Shown one piece after another: positions 34,530 through 47,820 of a stretch of 64,000 nt of DNA (position 1 is the first letter of the stretch; every line of letters begins with the position of its first letter). Origin of the DNA: Epiperipatus broadwayi (Eukaryota > Onychophora > Udeonychophora > Euonychophora > Peripatidae); assembly GCA_028023455.1 (NCBI GenBank), contig JAQFVV010000143.1, positions 598,001-662,000 on the forward strand, given 5' to 3'. The notes beneath the pieces are model-generated. The model worked only from the letters and a program-made list of their open reading frames with translations. It was not told the origin of the DNA and made no database searches. The position numbers and the translations under genes are program-made.

Positions 34530-37500
34530 ATAATAATTAAAAAAAACCGTTTTTTTACTTTTAAAACATTAAAGTAAAAGTGGTTGTAAGGAATACTGCA
34601 GGCCAGTCTAAACATAAGATTGTGTATGCATATATATATACAATAAAAGATTTTTTGCTAAAAAGTGTTCAAAGTAGAATGGATAAATTGCATTTGTATA
34701 AGATATTACAGCAAAATAAAGAAAATGAATTTGGTAGTATATAATAATTAACAAGTTTAACACTTTAACTAAGTATGTAGATAAATATATAAATATGTTT
34801 TCTATCAGCAGTGAATTTTAAGCAGTTTGTAAAATAAAGTCTCTAGGTAGAAATATCTTCAGAAATTCATTGTCATTAATGTTATTATTACCATCATTAA
34901 TAACAATTACAAATATTAAAGTAATTTATTGACGAGATTTTAGTGTAAGTTTCATGTAAAGTATATTTTCAAAGTTAGGCATAAAGTTATGATGAATGTC
35001 AGTAAGTTTAAAAATAATTTTAAACCATTTTATCATTTCATTAATCTATTCCTTTCTTTAATTATTAATTTTACTTGGATTGTAGAGGACTTTGAAATAT
35101 TAATGATAAAGTTAATTAACATCAAAAGCAAATTAGATTTAACTTTAAGTAGAGATATTAAAAATAAAACATAGAACAACTATTTTATGATCACAAAGTT
35201 CCTAGAAATAAGCTTTTCTCTTCATGTTTTAGGCAATTCTAGCTATTTTTTTTAACAATAGGTATTTAGATGTAGAATAAAATGTAAAAAAAAAATATGT
35301 TAGGTGAAAGAGAACCCACCATATTAACTCTTTACCTTAACATATTTAAAAATATTTATATGCATCCTTTTCTAATTTTTGGGTGGCATTGTGTGCCTTA
35401 AGAGTATGTAAAGGACTTTGGGAAAAGCTTTTTTAATATGAAACTACATAACAATTTAAATAATTAAAAGTCTACATGAAAAAATAGAAAAACTTTTAAA
35501 TAATTTTAGTAATTTTAATGTAAAAAAAAAAAAACATTAACTGAATATTGCTACAGTGAAATACTTATTATGCTCTAAATTTTTAAATTACTGAAACTAT
35601 CAGTCTTATAAAGTTTTAGCTTTCCCTTCAAGCTAATTTATTAGAAATAAAATTTAAAATTTCAATTTACAACATGCACACACATTTCTTGATAAATATA
35701 TTTTAAAAGTATTTATTTTTTAAAATTGCTAAATTAAAATTTATATATGCCTTTTAAATTTATTCTTTCATAGTTGCATGTGCTTATAAGCATTTTAAAT
35801 GTGGTTCTAATCAAATTACTTCAAATTCACAACTCAACCAGACTAGCCAAGAAAATAAACTCTAAAACACTACCAATGGTTTCATGCTACAAGCAGACTT
35901 CTCAAGTATAAAGAACTAAAAAATAACATTTAAACAAAACATTACTCACAATTCCACTTCCCATACACCCTTAATATTAAAAAAACTTTAAATAAGTTAA
36001 TTGCTTTGGAATCATAAATTTTTAATAATAAAGATTCTTTAATTTTTATTTTATGCTTTTAATGTTTATATATTGTAACTTGTTTTTCACCAAAGTTGCC
36101 TAAGTTTGAAACATATTGCTATTAGTAGTTCATCTAAAAAATTTCCTCATGTAATACGTTAAATTCCTGTTTAAAATGTTTAGATAATAGTAATTTTAAG
36201 TAAACATTAAAGTTTAGATAAACTTCAACAATTATGTAATATGTAATGCAATTTCATTTGCAAATGCTCGAAATGAAAATAGCTTATTCGTTAATATAAA
36301 TGTAAAAGGAATCTAAAGTGTCTTAAGCAGTCAAAATGAATATGTGATTATTTATGGAGTATATTTAAGGGATAGTTGTTAATGAGTAGAATAGATAAGG
36401 GAAGGGATAAATATTTTAGAGGATTAATAGAATCATTAATTAGTAAAAAAAAAAATTAATTGGGGGGAAAACGGACCTGTTTGGGAAGTAGGGATTAGTT
36501 ATAAAATATCCATAGAAAGAAATTTGCATGTTGAAGTAAGGGTTAAGCAAAAGTGTTAGAATTGATCGAACAGAATAGCATGTGTGTGAGTGTGCATGTT
36601 GGGAATGTATGAAAAATTTTAATTATAAAAATAACCATCAATCTTAAGGCATGTGGGGTATCATTCGAAAGCCTATTGAGAGAGCAATAATTTTATTTAA
36701 ATTTTGAATCTATAGCAGAAAGTCCTCATTCAAAATCTTGAGTTCAAAGTTAGTCTGCTATGTATCTTTTTATATTATCTTTATTAAAAATTTATTTTTA
36801 TTTAGCTCTCTCAGGCAGTTTTCGTTCCGAGTGGGAAAACATTCCATAAGAACCAAGTGATGTCTGTCTGAATATAGACACTTAATTTTAAAATAATAGG
36901 GAATAGCCAATTGAAATTAGGATATAAAGATTTAAGTGACAGAAGGCAGGAATCAAAGTTGGACATTTTCTAAGATGGGGATTATTTTTCTTTTTTTTTC
37001 TTGAGTGTGCCTGTATAAAGGTCTACAATCTCCAATTTAAATAATATAGAAGTATTATCATTTGTACTGGATCCAATCTCTGACCCAAAATATTGAATCA
37101 AATGGTATATTATTAAAATATAATGCGTGCTTAAACTTTTTATATCAGGTATGTGTTCTTTCTTCCCAAAATTAATCATTATTGTGATTCTCAAAATAAC
37201 CGACATTGTTGTAACGAATCGGAAAACAGCACAACGTTTGCCGAAGACTAAAAGTTACTTTAAAGAAAATATGGAAATCATAAATTGTATTTTCTTTAAT
37301 CAATTAATTATGGTGTTTGATAAATATTTCTGTTGGTGTTATAAAAAAAAGGAAAAGAAAACTTATTCAAGAAAAGAGTGAAACTGAAGTTGTAATATAA
37401 GTGTTTATGTTAAATCCCACCTGGAATATTATTTATATCACTAGTACCATACAAAACAAAAGTTATCAATAAAAGAACCCAAAAGAGATATTGATGATTA

Positions 37501-38600
37501 AAAAAAAAACTCTATTATTATGTTTCTAAATTGTGATAAAACTTGTTTAAATTACATGAAAATAGGAAATGAAATCCTAACTGAAGAAATGGCAAATATC
37601 TAAAAGGAATCAAATGGATGATTTGGAAATTACTACCTCGTTTGAATAAGTATGATAATATAATGGAATAGTGAGTCTCTTTAGATGAAACACTTTTGAT
37701 TAGTAACTGTGTTTTCTGGATCGAATATTATATTGGAACCAGTGGATTATTTTATAAAATTAATTTAAATAACTTACCATGGATTCACTTGTTGGATTTA
37801 ATGTGTGCACATGGAATTATTCGCGGAATTACTGCATCTACAAGGATCAGCAAGGAATTCAGGAAAACTGTGTTATAGAGACTATTGGTAAAAATTTTAT
37901 TATTTATGATTATTTGCTTTGTAATCTATTTAGTTAATGCATTATGATACTAGTTGTTAAGATTATAAGTTAAAAGTTAGTAAATATTTAGATTGTTTAG
38001 ATTTAAGATTAGCATGGTAGCCCAGAATATGCCTTCAATTATCATACGAATTAATGGCTTTCTCTTAGTTATTTTTAGAAAGGTGCATGGGAGTGTATAG
38101 TGTGAAATGTGTGTATTAGAATGGGTTATTACTTTCAATTTTATTTATAACAAAATTAGTATGTTTTTCTATTTTAATGTATATGTTTGAGATATTGGCA
38201 TGGCCTTGTCCCATTTTGGAGAAGTAGAAATTATTATATGAACTATGCTCATTTCTTAATTTTTAATTATTTTTTTTTACTGTTAACAATACGATTTATT
38301 TTACATGTAACCATATTGGGTCTTGCAAAATTATTGGTATATACATCGATGTAATAGCTATGTGTGTAAGTTAAAAACTAATCTCTGATATGTATGGGAA
38401 TTGGCAAGTGGCCTTAGCAAGTTCAAGATTGGTTAAGTTCTCATTATCTTGATATGGGTGACAAAGCATAGTTTGCTCATCAAATAGTTGGGTAGAAATA
38501 TTTTTTTATAAGGAGCTAGAGGATGAATTCCTCGCTCCATAGTTATACTACACCGTGAGATGATGTCTATATTTTGTAATAGTGCATTGTGCAAATCTGT
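34530..38600. other. Intron DNA with no recognised element
   Basis: About 4 kb of AT-rich DNA. Small ORFs at 34989-35174, 36982-37206, 37127-37381 and 37696-37878 have no family similarity. Nothing else was seen. Confidence 0.4.
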
Positions 38601-38605
38601 TCTTC

Positions 38606-39510
38606 TATACACCTGGGTCTCGTTTTATGCAGTAGATAGGTTCCTCAGAAAACGCGCACAAAAGATCGCACAAAAATAAATGTAACTTACCTTGAAAAAT
38701 GGGGAATATGTTCCAGTAATTTTCAGAAGTCGCATAAAAGCAAAGCAACAAGAAAAAATTACCTTAAAATTCGCATTAAAAAAATAAGGAAATAAAGTAT
38801 GACTAATAAAAAATTTTAAATATTTGAAAAAAATTAATACAAGACAAACTTTTTTTATTAACTATAGTATTTAATTTTACATTTTTTCATACATATTTTA
38901 ATCATTACTGCTGTTTACAATATGTGTTCATTTGTGAACTTGTAAGCAATCAGATTCGTGATGTGTTGTACAACTAGCACCACTTTCAGTCTTCAGCTGT
39001 GTTAATGGTTTTCTGTTTCTATATTTAAAAAATGAGATTGCAATCAAAACAAAAATGTATACATTATCATTAGAAAGATTATTTTCAGTTTCTAAAATCA
39101 ATAAAATCTTTGTTATTATTTATTTTAAAAATCTAAAAAAATATTTATATCTGTTAATATCTAACAAAATACTTTTTAAAAGTTTAACATTTTTGAATAT
39201 TTATTGTGATATTTTTATACGTAAGTATAATCTATTATTATTATTTACTCATTAGTATAAGTAGGTTATTTACATAGAAGCTAAAATTTTAAATACAGCT
39301 TCAGGCCATATTCATGTTAGCTGCTAATATAATGTTATATTTTTGAAAAAAAAAAAAAACTATTTCAAGTCAAAATAAGTTATTAATAATTTAAATTTCT
39401 TGATATCTAATAAATATAGTGAAATATGAAAGATATTAAGAAGAAACATGAATGGCATAACTTCAAAATCGCATTAAAATAATCCGCATAAAACGAGACC
39501 CAGGTGTATA
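38606..39510. mobile_element. Non-autonomous DNA transposon, ~905 bp, with 25 bp perfect inverted ends
   Basis: The left end 38606-38630 and right end 39486-39510 are exact reverse complements over 25 bases. The left end contains ACCTGGGTCTCGTTTTATGC and the right end GCATAAAACGAGACCCAGGT. Beyond them both sides show TATA, consistent with a TA target duplication. A GC-richer subterminal block (38632-38760) holds 'AACGCGCACAAAAGATCGCA'. The terminal and subterminal wording resembles pogo/Tigger-type elements, but this is only a resemblance. The single ORF inside (39055-39255) is a low-complexity frame, not a transposase. Confidence 0.8.
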
Positions 39511-39519
39511 TGCATAGTG

Positions 39520-40840
39520 ACTAAATTCTAGCATACCCCAACCCTGAGGGGAAAGGTGCTCTCTTAATCTTGGGTCATTGCCAATGCCACTATATTGATT
39601 TGCTTGATCTTTCCCTTGCGTATGTATGGTTAATTTGAAGGGAGGAGTATGAGATAGTGTTTATACTGATTGTAAGGTCATTAGATTGATTTAAGAACTC
39701 ATTATCTACTTGTAGTGCACAGGAGTTAAATTACGACTGGCTATATTGATGTATGACATTTAACTTTGCTTTGTACAGCCTGTTTAAGAGCTAATGATAA
39801 TCATAGATTTAAATTTTAATTAAAGTAGAAATAACACAATACCTTAATTATTTCGTAATAAGCAATGTGCATCCATTTCTAGCTGACAGCCGAAGCATAT
39901 CTTCACTGGACTGGTAAGAAAAATAAATATTACTCTGGTTGGGGACATTGGTTATGCTCAATATGTGTGTGAGTGCAAATGTGATTCATAGGATAACTAA
40001 TATATATATTTTTTGAGTAACGTTTAAAACCGTTTGTGTATGAACATGAGGGTAGGCAGAAATATGAATTGATGCTACCTAATTCTTAGTTATTAGTATA
40101 TTTTGTTAGTTAAAAGATTTCTTGCGACCAGTATCACTAACCTTATGTTGAAAAATGTAGTTTAAATTTGAAGTTTGTGAAAATTAAAGTTGAAACATAG
40201 AATAAAATTAGTTAATAATTGGTTATTACTGTCTCAGATATATTTCCCTAGCATACTAGCATAAGAATATATTCCTGTAGCAACTGTGAATCCCATTTTA
40301 TTGATGATGAGACTTTTTTTTTTTTACTTTTTTTTTTTTAGTTCAATTTAAAAGGAGGTAGAGCTACAAAGATGTGTAAATACTGTAATATATGTTGACA
40401 GTATTACTATTAATAAAGTTTTGTAATTTATTAAAATTTTGTTTGTGTATTAATGTTTTGGATCTCACAAATTCCAGAAATCCATTCACGTTCAAATCCA
40501 ATCATATATTGATATTTCAATACTTAAATCAAATCATACCTTCATCCAATTATAGTTACTACATAATGGAGTAATGGAGTATTTTCATTCAAATTTAAAG
40601 AGATATCATTTTATTAGCACTAAAATAGAGTTTACCATACTTGGTAGAATTATGATATATTGCTGGATACTACAGGTGGACATAAAAACCTTTCTCCAGT
40701 CACTGTATTCGAATACCTTCCCAGTTGATATCTGTTATTTTTTAAAAAAAATTTTTTTTTAATAATCAAAGCACTTGGGATATTTCACCAATAAATAAGT
40801 ATAGTGTTTAATTTTTTTTTTTATTAATTTGAAATAGTGA
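39520..40840. other. Intron DNA, nothing recognised
   Basis: No gene or repeat was recognised. Long T runs lie at about 40315-40340. The ORFs at 40392-40574 and 40574-40762 are unsupported. Confidence 0.4.
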
Positions 40841-40844
40841 GAGT

Positions 40845-41002
40845 GATTGTTGGCTTGGCTAACTCGAGCTAGAGTCAACTATTACTTCCATCCCTGGGAG
40901 AGTATTTATAACACGATAGTAATTTTATATCAGTATCTGAGTTTTCACACCCTACTGTTCTAAATCCCTGAGATAGGATAATCAGATATAAGAGAGGTTA
41001 CA
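40845..41002. other. Short CpG-containing segment ending GTTACA at a (TA)n tract
   Basis: The block 'TTGGCTTGGCTAACTCGAGC' to GTTACA (40997-41002) differs from its flanks in composition and ends at (AT)n. The same GTTACA-(AT)n edge appears at 16261 and 44019. It is probably the tail of an unrecognised element. Confidence 0.3.
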
Positions 41003-41004
41003 AT

Positions 41005-41630
41005 ATATATATATATTGAAACAGATATGCTGTTCCTCATATAAATATTCAATAACCCCCCCCCCATTTAAAAATGTCTAGCGTGATTCAGTCTAATTGG
41101 GAATGAAATAAAAGCTGTGATTTGTTTAAAAAAAATCATATTTTTAATTTTGTTATTGATGGAATTGAATAAATGTTAAGTCATCTTATTTTTTTTATCT
41201 GTCTCAATAAAAAGAAAAGAAATTAATTATCCAATCATTAAAAAGAAAGAAAAAAGATACTTGAGTTAAACTGAGGCAGTATTCAAATCAGGCACGTCGT
41301 CGGAAGAAAAGAACTTTTTTTTTTCTCTCGTCTTATACAGAGAAGCAGAACATATTAAATTTTTTTTAAAAAAAAAAAAGGAAAGTGTATTACTTAATTC
41401 TTTTGATACATTAAAATAAAGCTTTAACAAAACGTGAAAATGGAAAAAGAAAGCTTTACTAGAGGAATTATAATAACAATGGGGTAATTTAGCGGCTTCA
41501 CTCTCTCCACGCTATGCCATGACTTTCCATAGATGAAATAACCTGCCTTCTTTAGAGTAAACTAGACTGCAAAACTGGAAGGTAATTATGTTATAGGAAT
41601 GTTTAGACATTTTTTACCATAAATTATAAA
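41005..41630. other. AT-rich non-coding stretch
   Basis: It contains a C run (about 41048-41056), a T-run/A-run palindrome near 41358-41380 and a small CpG cluster (41290-41335). No gene. Confidence 0.35.
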
Positions 41631-41639
41631 TTGACATCA

Positions 41640-41950
41640 TGAAATATCTACATAAAAATTATTTTTATAAAATATTAAAACATATTTATCATATGTTATG
41701 AAGTGAATTTATGAAACGGTTGCATACGTTTTGTTTAATAAAATATTGAGACATCTTTATCATACGTTATGAAATGAAGTTGTGAAATAATTACCTAGAA
41801 TTTGTTTTATAAAATATTAAAACATCTTTATCATATGTTATAAAGTGAAGTTATGAAATAATTACGTAGAATTTATTTTGTAAAATATTAGAACATGTTT
41901 ATCATACGTTATAAAATGAAATTATGAAATAGTGATATGCAAATTTATTT
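41640..41950. repeat. Tandem satellite, exact 71 bp period, ~4 units
   Basis: The phrase 'CAT(C/A/G)TTTATCATA(T/C)GTTAT' begins at 41681, 41752, 41823 and 41894, exactly 71 bases apart each time. Units differ by a few substitutions. Non-coding. Confidence 0.9.
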
Positions 41951-41984
41951 ATAAAAATATTTGAATGTATTTACTATATGGATT

Positions 41985-43080
41985 AGAAATGCTCCACAAG
42001 CCAAACAGAATTCACGCGTATGAATATACCCTTATATTTGACTAAATTAGAAATTCTTTAATTATTAAATTATAAATGCTCTACAAGCCAAACAGAGTTT
42101 ATGTGTATAAATATACTCTTATATTTGACTAAATTAGAAATGCTTTAATTACTAAATGATAAATGCTCCATAAGCCAAACAGAGTTCATGTATATGAATA
42201 TAATTTTATATTTGACTAAATTATAAATGCTCCACAAGCCAAACAGAGTTTATGTGTATGAAGATACTTTTATATTTGATTAGATTAGAAGTGCTTCAAT
42301 TACTAAATTATAAATGCTCCACAAGCCAAACAGAGTTTATGTGTATGAAGATACTTTTATATTTGACTAGATTAGAAGTGCTTCAATTACTAAATGATAA
42401 ATGCTCCACAAGCCAAACAGAGTTTATGTATATGAATATACCCTTATATTTGACTAAATTAGAAATTCTTTAATTATTAAATTATAAATGCTCTACAAGC
42501 CAAACAGAGTTTATGTGTATAAATATACTCTTATATTTGACTAAATTAGAAATGCTTTAATTACTAAATGATAAATGCTCCATAAGCCAAACAGAGTTCA
42601 TGTATATGAATATAATTTTATATTTGACTAAATTATAAATGCTCCACAAGCCAAACAGAGTTTATGTGTATGAAGATACTTTTATATTTGACTAGATTAG
42701 AAGTGCTTCAATTACTAAATGATAAATGCTCCACAAGCCAAACAGAGTTTATGTGTAAGAATATACTTTTATATTTGGCTAAATTATAAATGCCTCAATT
42801 ATCAAATGATAAATGCTCTACAAACCAAGAATTGTCGAGTTCAAATGTCTACCAATCGGTAATAATTCATAAAATGATGAAATGCTCTATAAATCATAAA
42901 TACTTGACTGCTTCTAAGCTTCTTATAATGTAACAGAGTTTATGTATAAGAATATACTTTTATATTTGACTAAATTATAAATGCTTTAATTACCAAATGA
43001 TGAATACTCCACAAGCCAAGAATCGCTGAGTTTAAATGTTTACCAATCGGTAATAATTCATAAAATAACAAAATGTTATA
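41985..43080. repeat. Tandem satellite of ~75-87 bp monomers with a 412 bp higher-order unit
   Basis: The monomer phrase 'AAATGCTC(C/T)ACAAGCCAAAC' recurs from 41987 to about 42735. A multi-monomer block starting 'CTTATATTTGACTAAATTAG' at 42031 is repeated almost exactly from 42443, a 412 base higher-order period. Toward 42830-43080 the units become more diverged ('ACCAATCGGTAATAATTCAT' occurs twice). The 73-codon ORF at 42252-42473 is an artefact of the repeat. Confidence 0.9.
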
Positions 43081-43104
43081 TAAATCATAAATGCTTAACT
43101 GCTA

Positions 43105-43560
43105 CCAGGCTTCTTCTCATAAAGGAATACAAAAACAAACTATTGTTGAATTGGAATATTTCCAAGCTTCTTCTCATAAAGGAATACAAAAACAAACTAT
43201 TGTTGAATTGGAATATTTCCAAGCTTCTTCTCATAAATGGATTCAAAATGAATTATTGTTGAATTAGAATATTTCCAAGCTTCTTCTCATAAATGGATTC
43301 AAAATGAATTATTGTTGAATTAGAATATTTCCAAGCTTTTTCTCATAAATGAATTCAAAATGAACTATTGTTGAATTAGAATGTTTCCAAGCTTCTTCTT
43401 ATAAATGAATTCAAAATGAACTATTGTTGAATTAGAATGTTTCCAAGCTTCTTCTAATAAATGAATTCAAAATGAACTATTATTGAATTGACTATTTCCA
43501 AGCTTTTTCTCATAATTGAATTTGTAAATGAACTATTGATAAAAAAAGGAACTGCTTCTA
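43105..43560. repeat. Tandem satellite, ~57 bp period, ~8 units
   Basis: 'TTCTTCTCATAAA' starts at 43111, 43168, 43225 and 43281 and continues to about 43510, with spacing of 56-57 bases. Each unit also holds 'ATTGTTGAATT(A/G)GAAT' and 'TTTCCAAGCTT'. The first units are the most alike; later ones drift. Confidence 0.9.
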
Positions 43561-43794
43561 ACTCTTTTATAAGTAAAATGAAAATGAGTTATCATGTGGA
43601 TAGAAATGAACTTTGTTAGAAATTGCTAATTAATTGTTATTTAATAAATTTTTTTGTTACTAAAAATTAAATTGGTTATCCAGTTATCCAATTTTGTTTT
43701 ATTTTATTGCATCACTCACTAATTATATCACTGGTTCATGAGAATCTCATACTTACTGAGCTACATCTGACATAACTAGACCCTGGCAAGTCAG

Positions 43795-44024
43795 GTTGTA
43801 GTAAGACGGAACTCTAATGGCGCTGTTTGGAAAACCAAACATATAAATATTTAGATGTTCACAGTCTCTATGATACTACATCCTCTGATGAGCAGGAAAT
43901 ATTGTTGTAGGAGGCATTAACATCTGCATTAGGAATGTCAATTGATTGTTCCTTCCTACAGCATGCTCATCAGAAAATCGTTACAACTGATGTGATAAAA
44001 GGGTTGTACGCGGGTCCGGTTACA
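43795..44024. other. CpG-containing segment with a short foldback, ending GTTACA at a (TA)n tract
   Basis: The segment 'GGTTGTAGTAAGACGGAACTC' to GTTACA (44019-44024) stands out in composition. Inside it CTCTGATGAGCA (near 43881) pairs with TGCTCATCAG (near 43965), and TTGTAGGAGG with CCTTCCTACA. It is probably part of a mobile element whose other end was not recognised. The reverse ORF at 43956-44210 crosses its edge and was not called. Confidence 0.35.
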
Positions 44025-44039
44025 ATATATATATATATA

Positions 44040-46330
44040 ATTAGTTTCCAACCAGTAACCACCTAAACATTCACAGTAAATATAGCAACCAATATTTCTA
44101 ACTGCTGTTAAGGCAATCTTCACACCTTTTAATAGCAAGAATGGAAATTCTCCAACACTCCTGCAATATATAGTATGCACCATGAGGCCCAACTCTAGTT
44201 CAAGACCCATGATGTTAATGACTTATTAGTTACCAGATTAGTAAATGTAAGGGCACACAAATTGACAAACAATAATTACTATCTATATTCAAAATTCTAA
44301 CCTAAATAAAAAACAAATTAAAGATTTATAATAAATCTAGCAAACAGACATGCCAACTAACTGCTTACAGCCACTACTATTAAATGTGCTATGATTGCAA
44401 GCACAACACAACAATATCTACTAGATCAGATGAGTGAACGCAGTCAAGAAATAAAAAGAAACTAATAATATTAAAGTAGAGAAAAATGAAATAAATATAT
44501 ATATAAATTTTCTTTTTGTATTTTTATTAACAAATTATTTACATTAATACTTTGTAAATATAATGTCAACAATGAAGTAAAAGGATGAACTCAAACACAC
44601 TGGAGTTGAACTATGAGCTTTTGAAAATAGAAAAAAAAAATTATTACCTATGGAAAAACCTACAATTTCCTACACAAAAGAGTTGAAGTTAAAGTTTGAA
44701 GACAAGTGTCAATCGAGTCTGAGTAGCAAGATTGTCAAAATTCATACATAAATATCCGGAAAGTGAGGGTAAACATAAGGAACTCAATATAACTAAATAA
44801 CGAATTCAAAATTAAAGTCTACATAAGTAAAGTATAAATGTTTGAATTTTTAAAATTATTGTTAATTGCCTGCTATAGATCACAAAACCTAGATCTGAAA
44901 GGATGCAATAAGATAAGAGACATTGACAATACTCCACTCAAAACAAACTCCTAAAGCAAATATAATTATTAGTGAAAACAAACAAGCAGTGATAAGCACA
45001 AGGAATATATCGGGGAAAGAAGATTGTCATCTGTGGAGCTATGACTTGTCAAGATCAGAATGGAATTGGCCCATCACTCCACACTGGTACTTATAAAAAT
45101 CAAGCTGATTCGTAATGAAATTCATCTTTTAACTCTTCATTTCAAAACACCAATTCTAAGGCCATTGAAGATATCCGACCTGACAGATGTTCTAGAATGC
45201 TTACTTGTTCCTATCTATGCATAAATAAATCACCATGGATGGGACAAGCCATTAGGACACTTTCTATATAAACTTTAAAGCCACATTAAAGTTAGCATCA
45301 TCTATATTATTTATTCGTGTATTATTTGTTTTCTTTACTTTAATATAGGGGTAAAAACATTCAATCTTAGTGTTAATGAGTAATCTAAATGAGAAATATT
45401 TTCATTTGTAATATAAACAAACCAAATTAAATCTTGATTGAGCAATAACCCAGTCAAAAAGGTAAGACATCCTAATACGTATATAATTTAAACGTGATAT
45501 ATTCACAACACATACACTTTCTTTATTTGTTTATTTTAATGATTGTGTTAACTGTTTCTTTTTTTCATATTTCCTTTTCATATCTTGTTCATTATTCATG
45601 TCATGAATGGTCATCCTCATTTATAGCATGAACTTCGTACGTAACAGAGAGATCCTAAACCATTATGATGTCAAATCCCGAGGTATAACAGATTAAACTT
45701 ATTACATAAATGTATGGCAAATTTATATATAGTATGAAAATTATACAGGTTGATCGAGATATCAAGTAGCTATTCTTTGTGGGATCAGGGTTTGGGTTAA
45801 TGTTAGAAACCAAGTACAAACAAAGAATAACCACAAACACCTAAATGAATGTTTCACGATTTTGTTTTAAATTCTTTTTTGTTTAAATACTAATTACTGT
45901 AAATATGATTATTAAATTTATTCTAATGTTAAAATATGATTCTTGGTTTATTTTTCTGTGGTCAAATATTAATTAGTCATATCCATTCACATATTTACAA
46001 TCATTTTATTTATTTACACATGATCTCATATCCATTCCCATTAGCAAACATGTTTATTTTACACCTACTCTGATGATACAAATATGACCTGAACTAGACG
46101 TTAATGCAAATTCTCCCTGGGTTCGAAATCTGGAATAGTGGAAGTGAAATGCAGTACGGAGGAGATAAATTAAGTGTAGAATTAATATTTAGTTAGTTCT
46201 TAATCTCTTCCCTCTTAGGTACAAAATCAATGTGTGAGGGGTATGCATAAGTATGAGTGACAAAGAGGTACTTCTCTATCCATCCATAGGGATCCACTAA
46301 CCTATATGCCTACCAAGAAAGGTCCATTCC
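44040..46330. other. Intron DNA, nothing firmly recognised
   Basis: No gene. At 46120-46140 'CTGGGTTCGAAATC' resembles a tRNA B box but no A box fits. The edge at 46331 'ATTACA' + (AT)n resembles the other element edges. Confidence 0.35.
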
Positions 46331-46334
46331 ATTA

Positions 46335-46336
46335 CA

Positions 46337-46382
<46 letters not shown>
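46335..46382. repeat. (AT)n-(GT)n microsatellite
   Basis: A short AT tract runs directly into a GT tract of about 16 units ending near 46380. Simple sequence repeat. Confidence 0.95.
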
Positions 46383-46789
46383 ATGTAGTGAATGCAGATA
46401 AATTTGTTAGTTTCTTTTTAGTTTTTGTTCAGTTTAATAATTTCTTATCTGAATAAATCATTGAGAAGAAAGACTTGAATTTGAAGGCTTATTTTCCAGT
46501 GAAGTATATTTTTTAAAATTAGCACTTAATGTATGCATTAGAATGCTAAAATCTTAGTTATCCTACATTATATATGTTTTAGTAATCTTAGTAAGCTTTT
46601 TAAATAAACAGCATCTATATATGGTGCTGTGAATATATAATACTTGTGGATCTCATCACACATACCATAACAACAATTTGAAAGACCAGTTAGAGTCATT
46701 TTAAGAAATCTGCAAAAAAAAAACTTTTTTTTATATCAGTGATAATTTATTAGTTAATCAAAAAATAGTTTAGTTTTTCTAACTACTAC

Positions 46790-47290
46790 TAATGTAGTTA
46801 ATAAATAAATTGTTGATATTAAAGGGGGTGAAACTTTATATAAAGTATTAATCAAATCAGCTTACAATTTCAAATAATTAAGATATTAATTTTAATAAGT
46901 CTGTAAATCAGTAGCAGTTATTAAATATGTAGCTCTGAGAGTATATAATTTATTTATGGAGCTAACTCCAGGTGCACATACTGTAGTAACAATTCATAAG
47001 TTAGATTCACTAAAATCATCTTAACAAATTTTCAAATAATACCCACTTTCTCATATCAATGGTAATTTATTAGTTAGACAAAAATGATCAACTTGTATCC
47101 AAGTACTACATTGTTATGTGATTAATAAATCAATCATTGATAGCGGAGTGAAAACTTTTAAATATTCATGGTGATCTTCTAAAAGTATTCATCAAATCTG
47201 CTTATAGTTTCAAATAACAAGATGTAAATTCAAATAATTTTAGTAAATAAACAATGATTATTATATATATAGTGCAGATCATGTGTAGTC
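46790..47290 (+). repeat. Two diverged direct copies of a ~250-300 bp interspersed repeat
   Basis: Common blocks in both copies are 'GTTAATAAATAAATTGTTGATA' or similar, 'TATTCATCAAATC.GCTTA.A', 'TTTCAAATAA..A.GAT.TAA' and a 'GTAAATCA' block. Copy 1 spans about 46795-47035 and copy 2 about 47100-47290. Related sequence occurs at 53285-53500 and, inverted, at 53560-53690. No coding potential; the class is unknown. Confidence 0.55.
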
Positions 47291-47820
47291 TTATTTATGT
47301 AGAATTTCAAATGCACATATTCATAAGTGAGACCCATTTTAACAAACTTTCAAAAAATACCCAGTTAAACAAAAGTGACTTTTACATTAGTATTGTACCC
47401 TACCAATAGGAGGATGATCCCCTAGAAGACATGACAAATTTCTAAATTGGACTATACTATGACTTTATGTAGGTACAATTTAATACTCTTATTATTTCCG
47501 AACTATATTTAGCTAATATTAGTAATTTTGAGACACACTTTTCCTATTAGCAAGATTACATTAAATAAATACTGTCATATTCATTCAATGGCATAAGAAT
47601 ACCTAGACACTCCTCCTTATTCAGTATCTACATATTCCCATGACTAACAATATTTCTAAAATAAATATATAAAACATCTATAATTATTAAATTTAAGTTA
47701 ACCTACTCAATAAGTTGTATTATCATTTTATTGTCTTTTATTATTGTTACTTTTATAAGATTATCATTAAGAATAACCATAACAATATTATACTAAGAAG
47801 ATCTCAGGATTATCATTGAT

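Noticed and set aside
37696-37878. 60-codon ORF with some protein-like composition.
   Set aside because: No family similarity, no splice context, and it is in an otherwise featureless intron stretch.
42252-42473. Repetitive 73-codon ORF (MCMKILLYL...).
   Set aside because: It only reads through a tandem satellite whose units are not a multiple of three overall; a coding role is not supported.
41640-43560. Regular repeats that could suggest a CRISPR array.
   Set aside because: The DNA is animal-like, units are contiguous satellites without unique spacers, and no cas genes exist.
43881-43900. CTGATGAGCAGGAAA resembles a hammerhead ribozyme core (CUGAUGA...GAAA).
   Set aside because: No base-paired stem II fits between the two motifs; the closing positions would be G-G. 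It is explained by the local inverted repeat.
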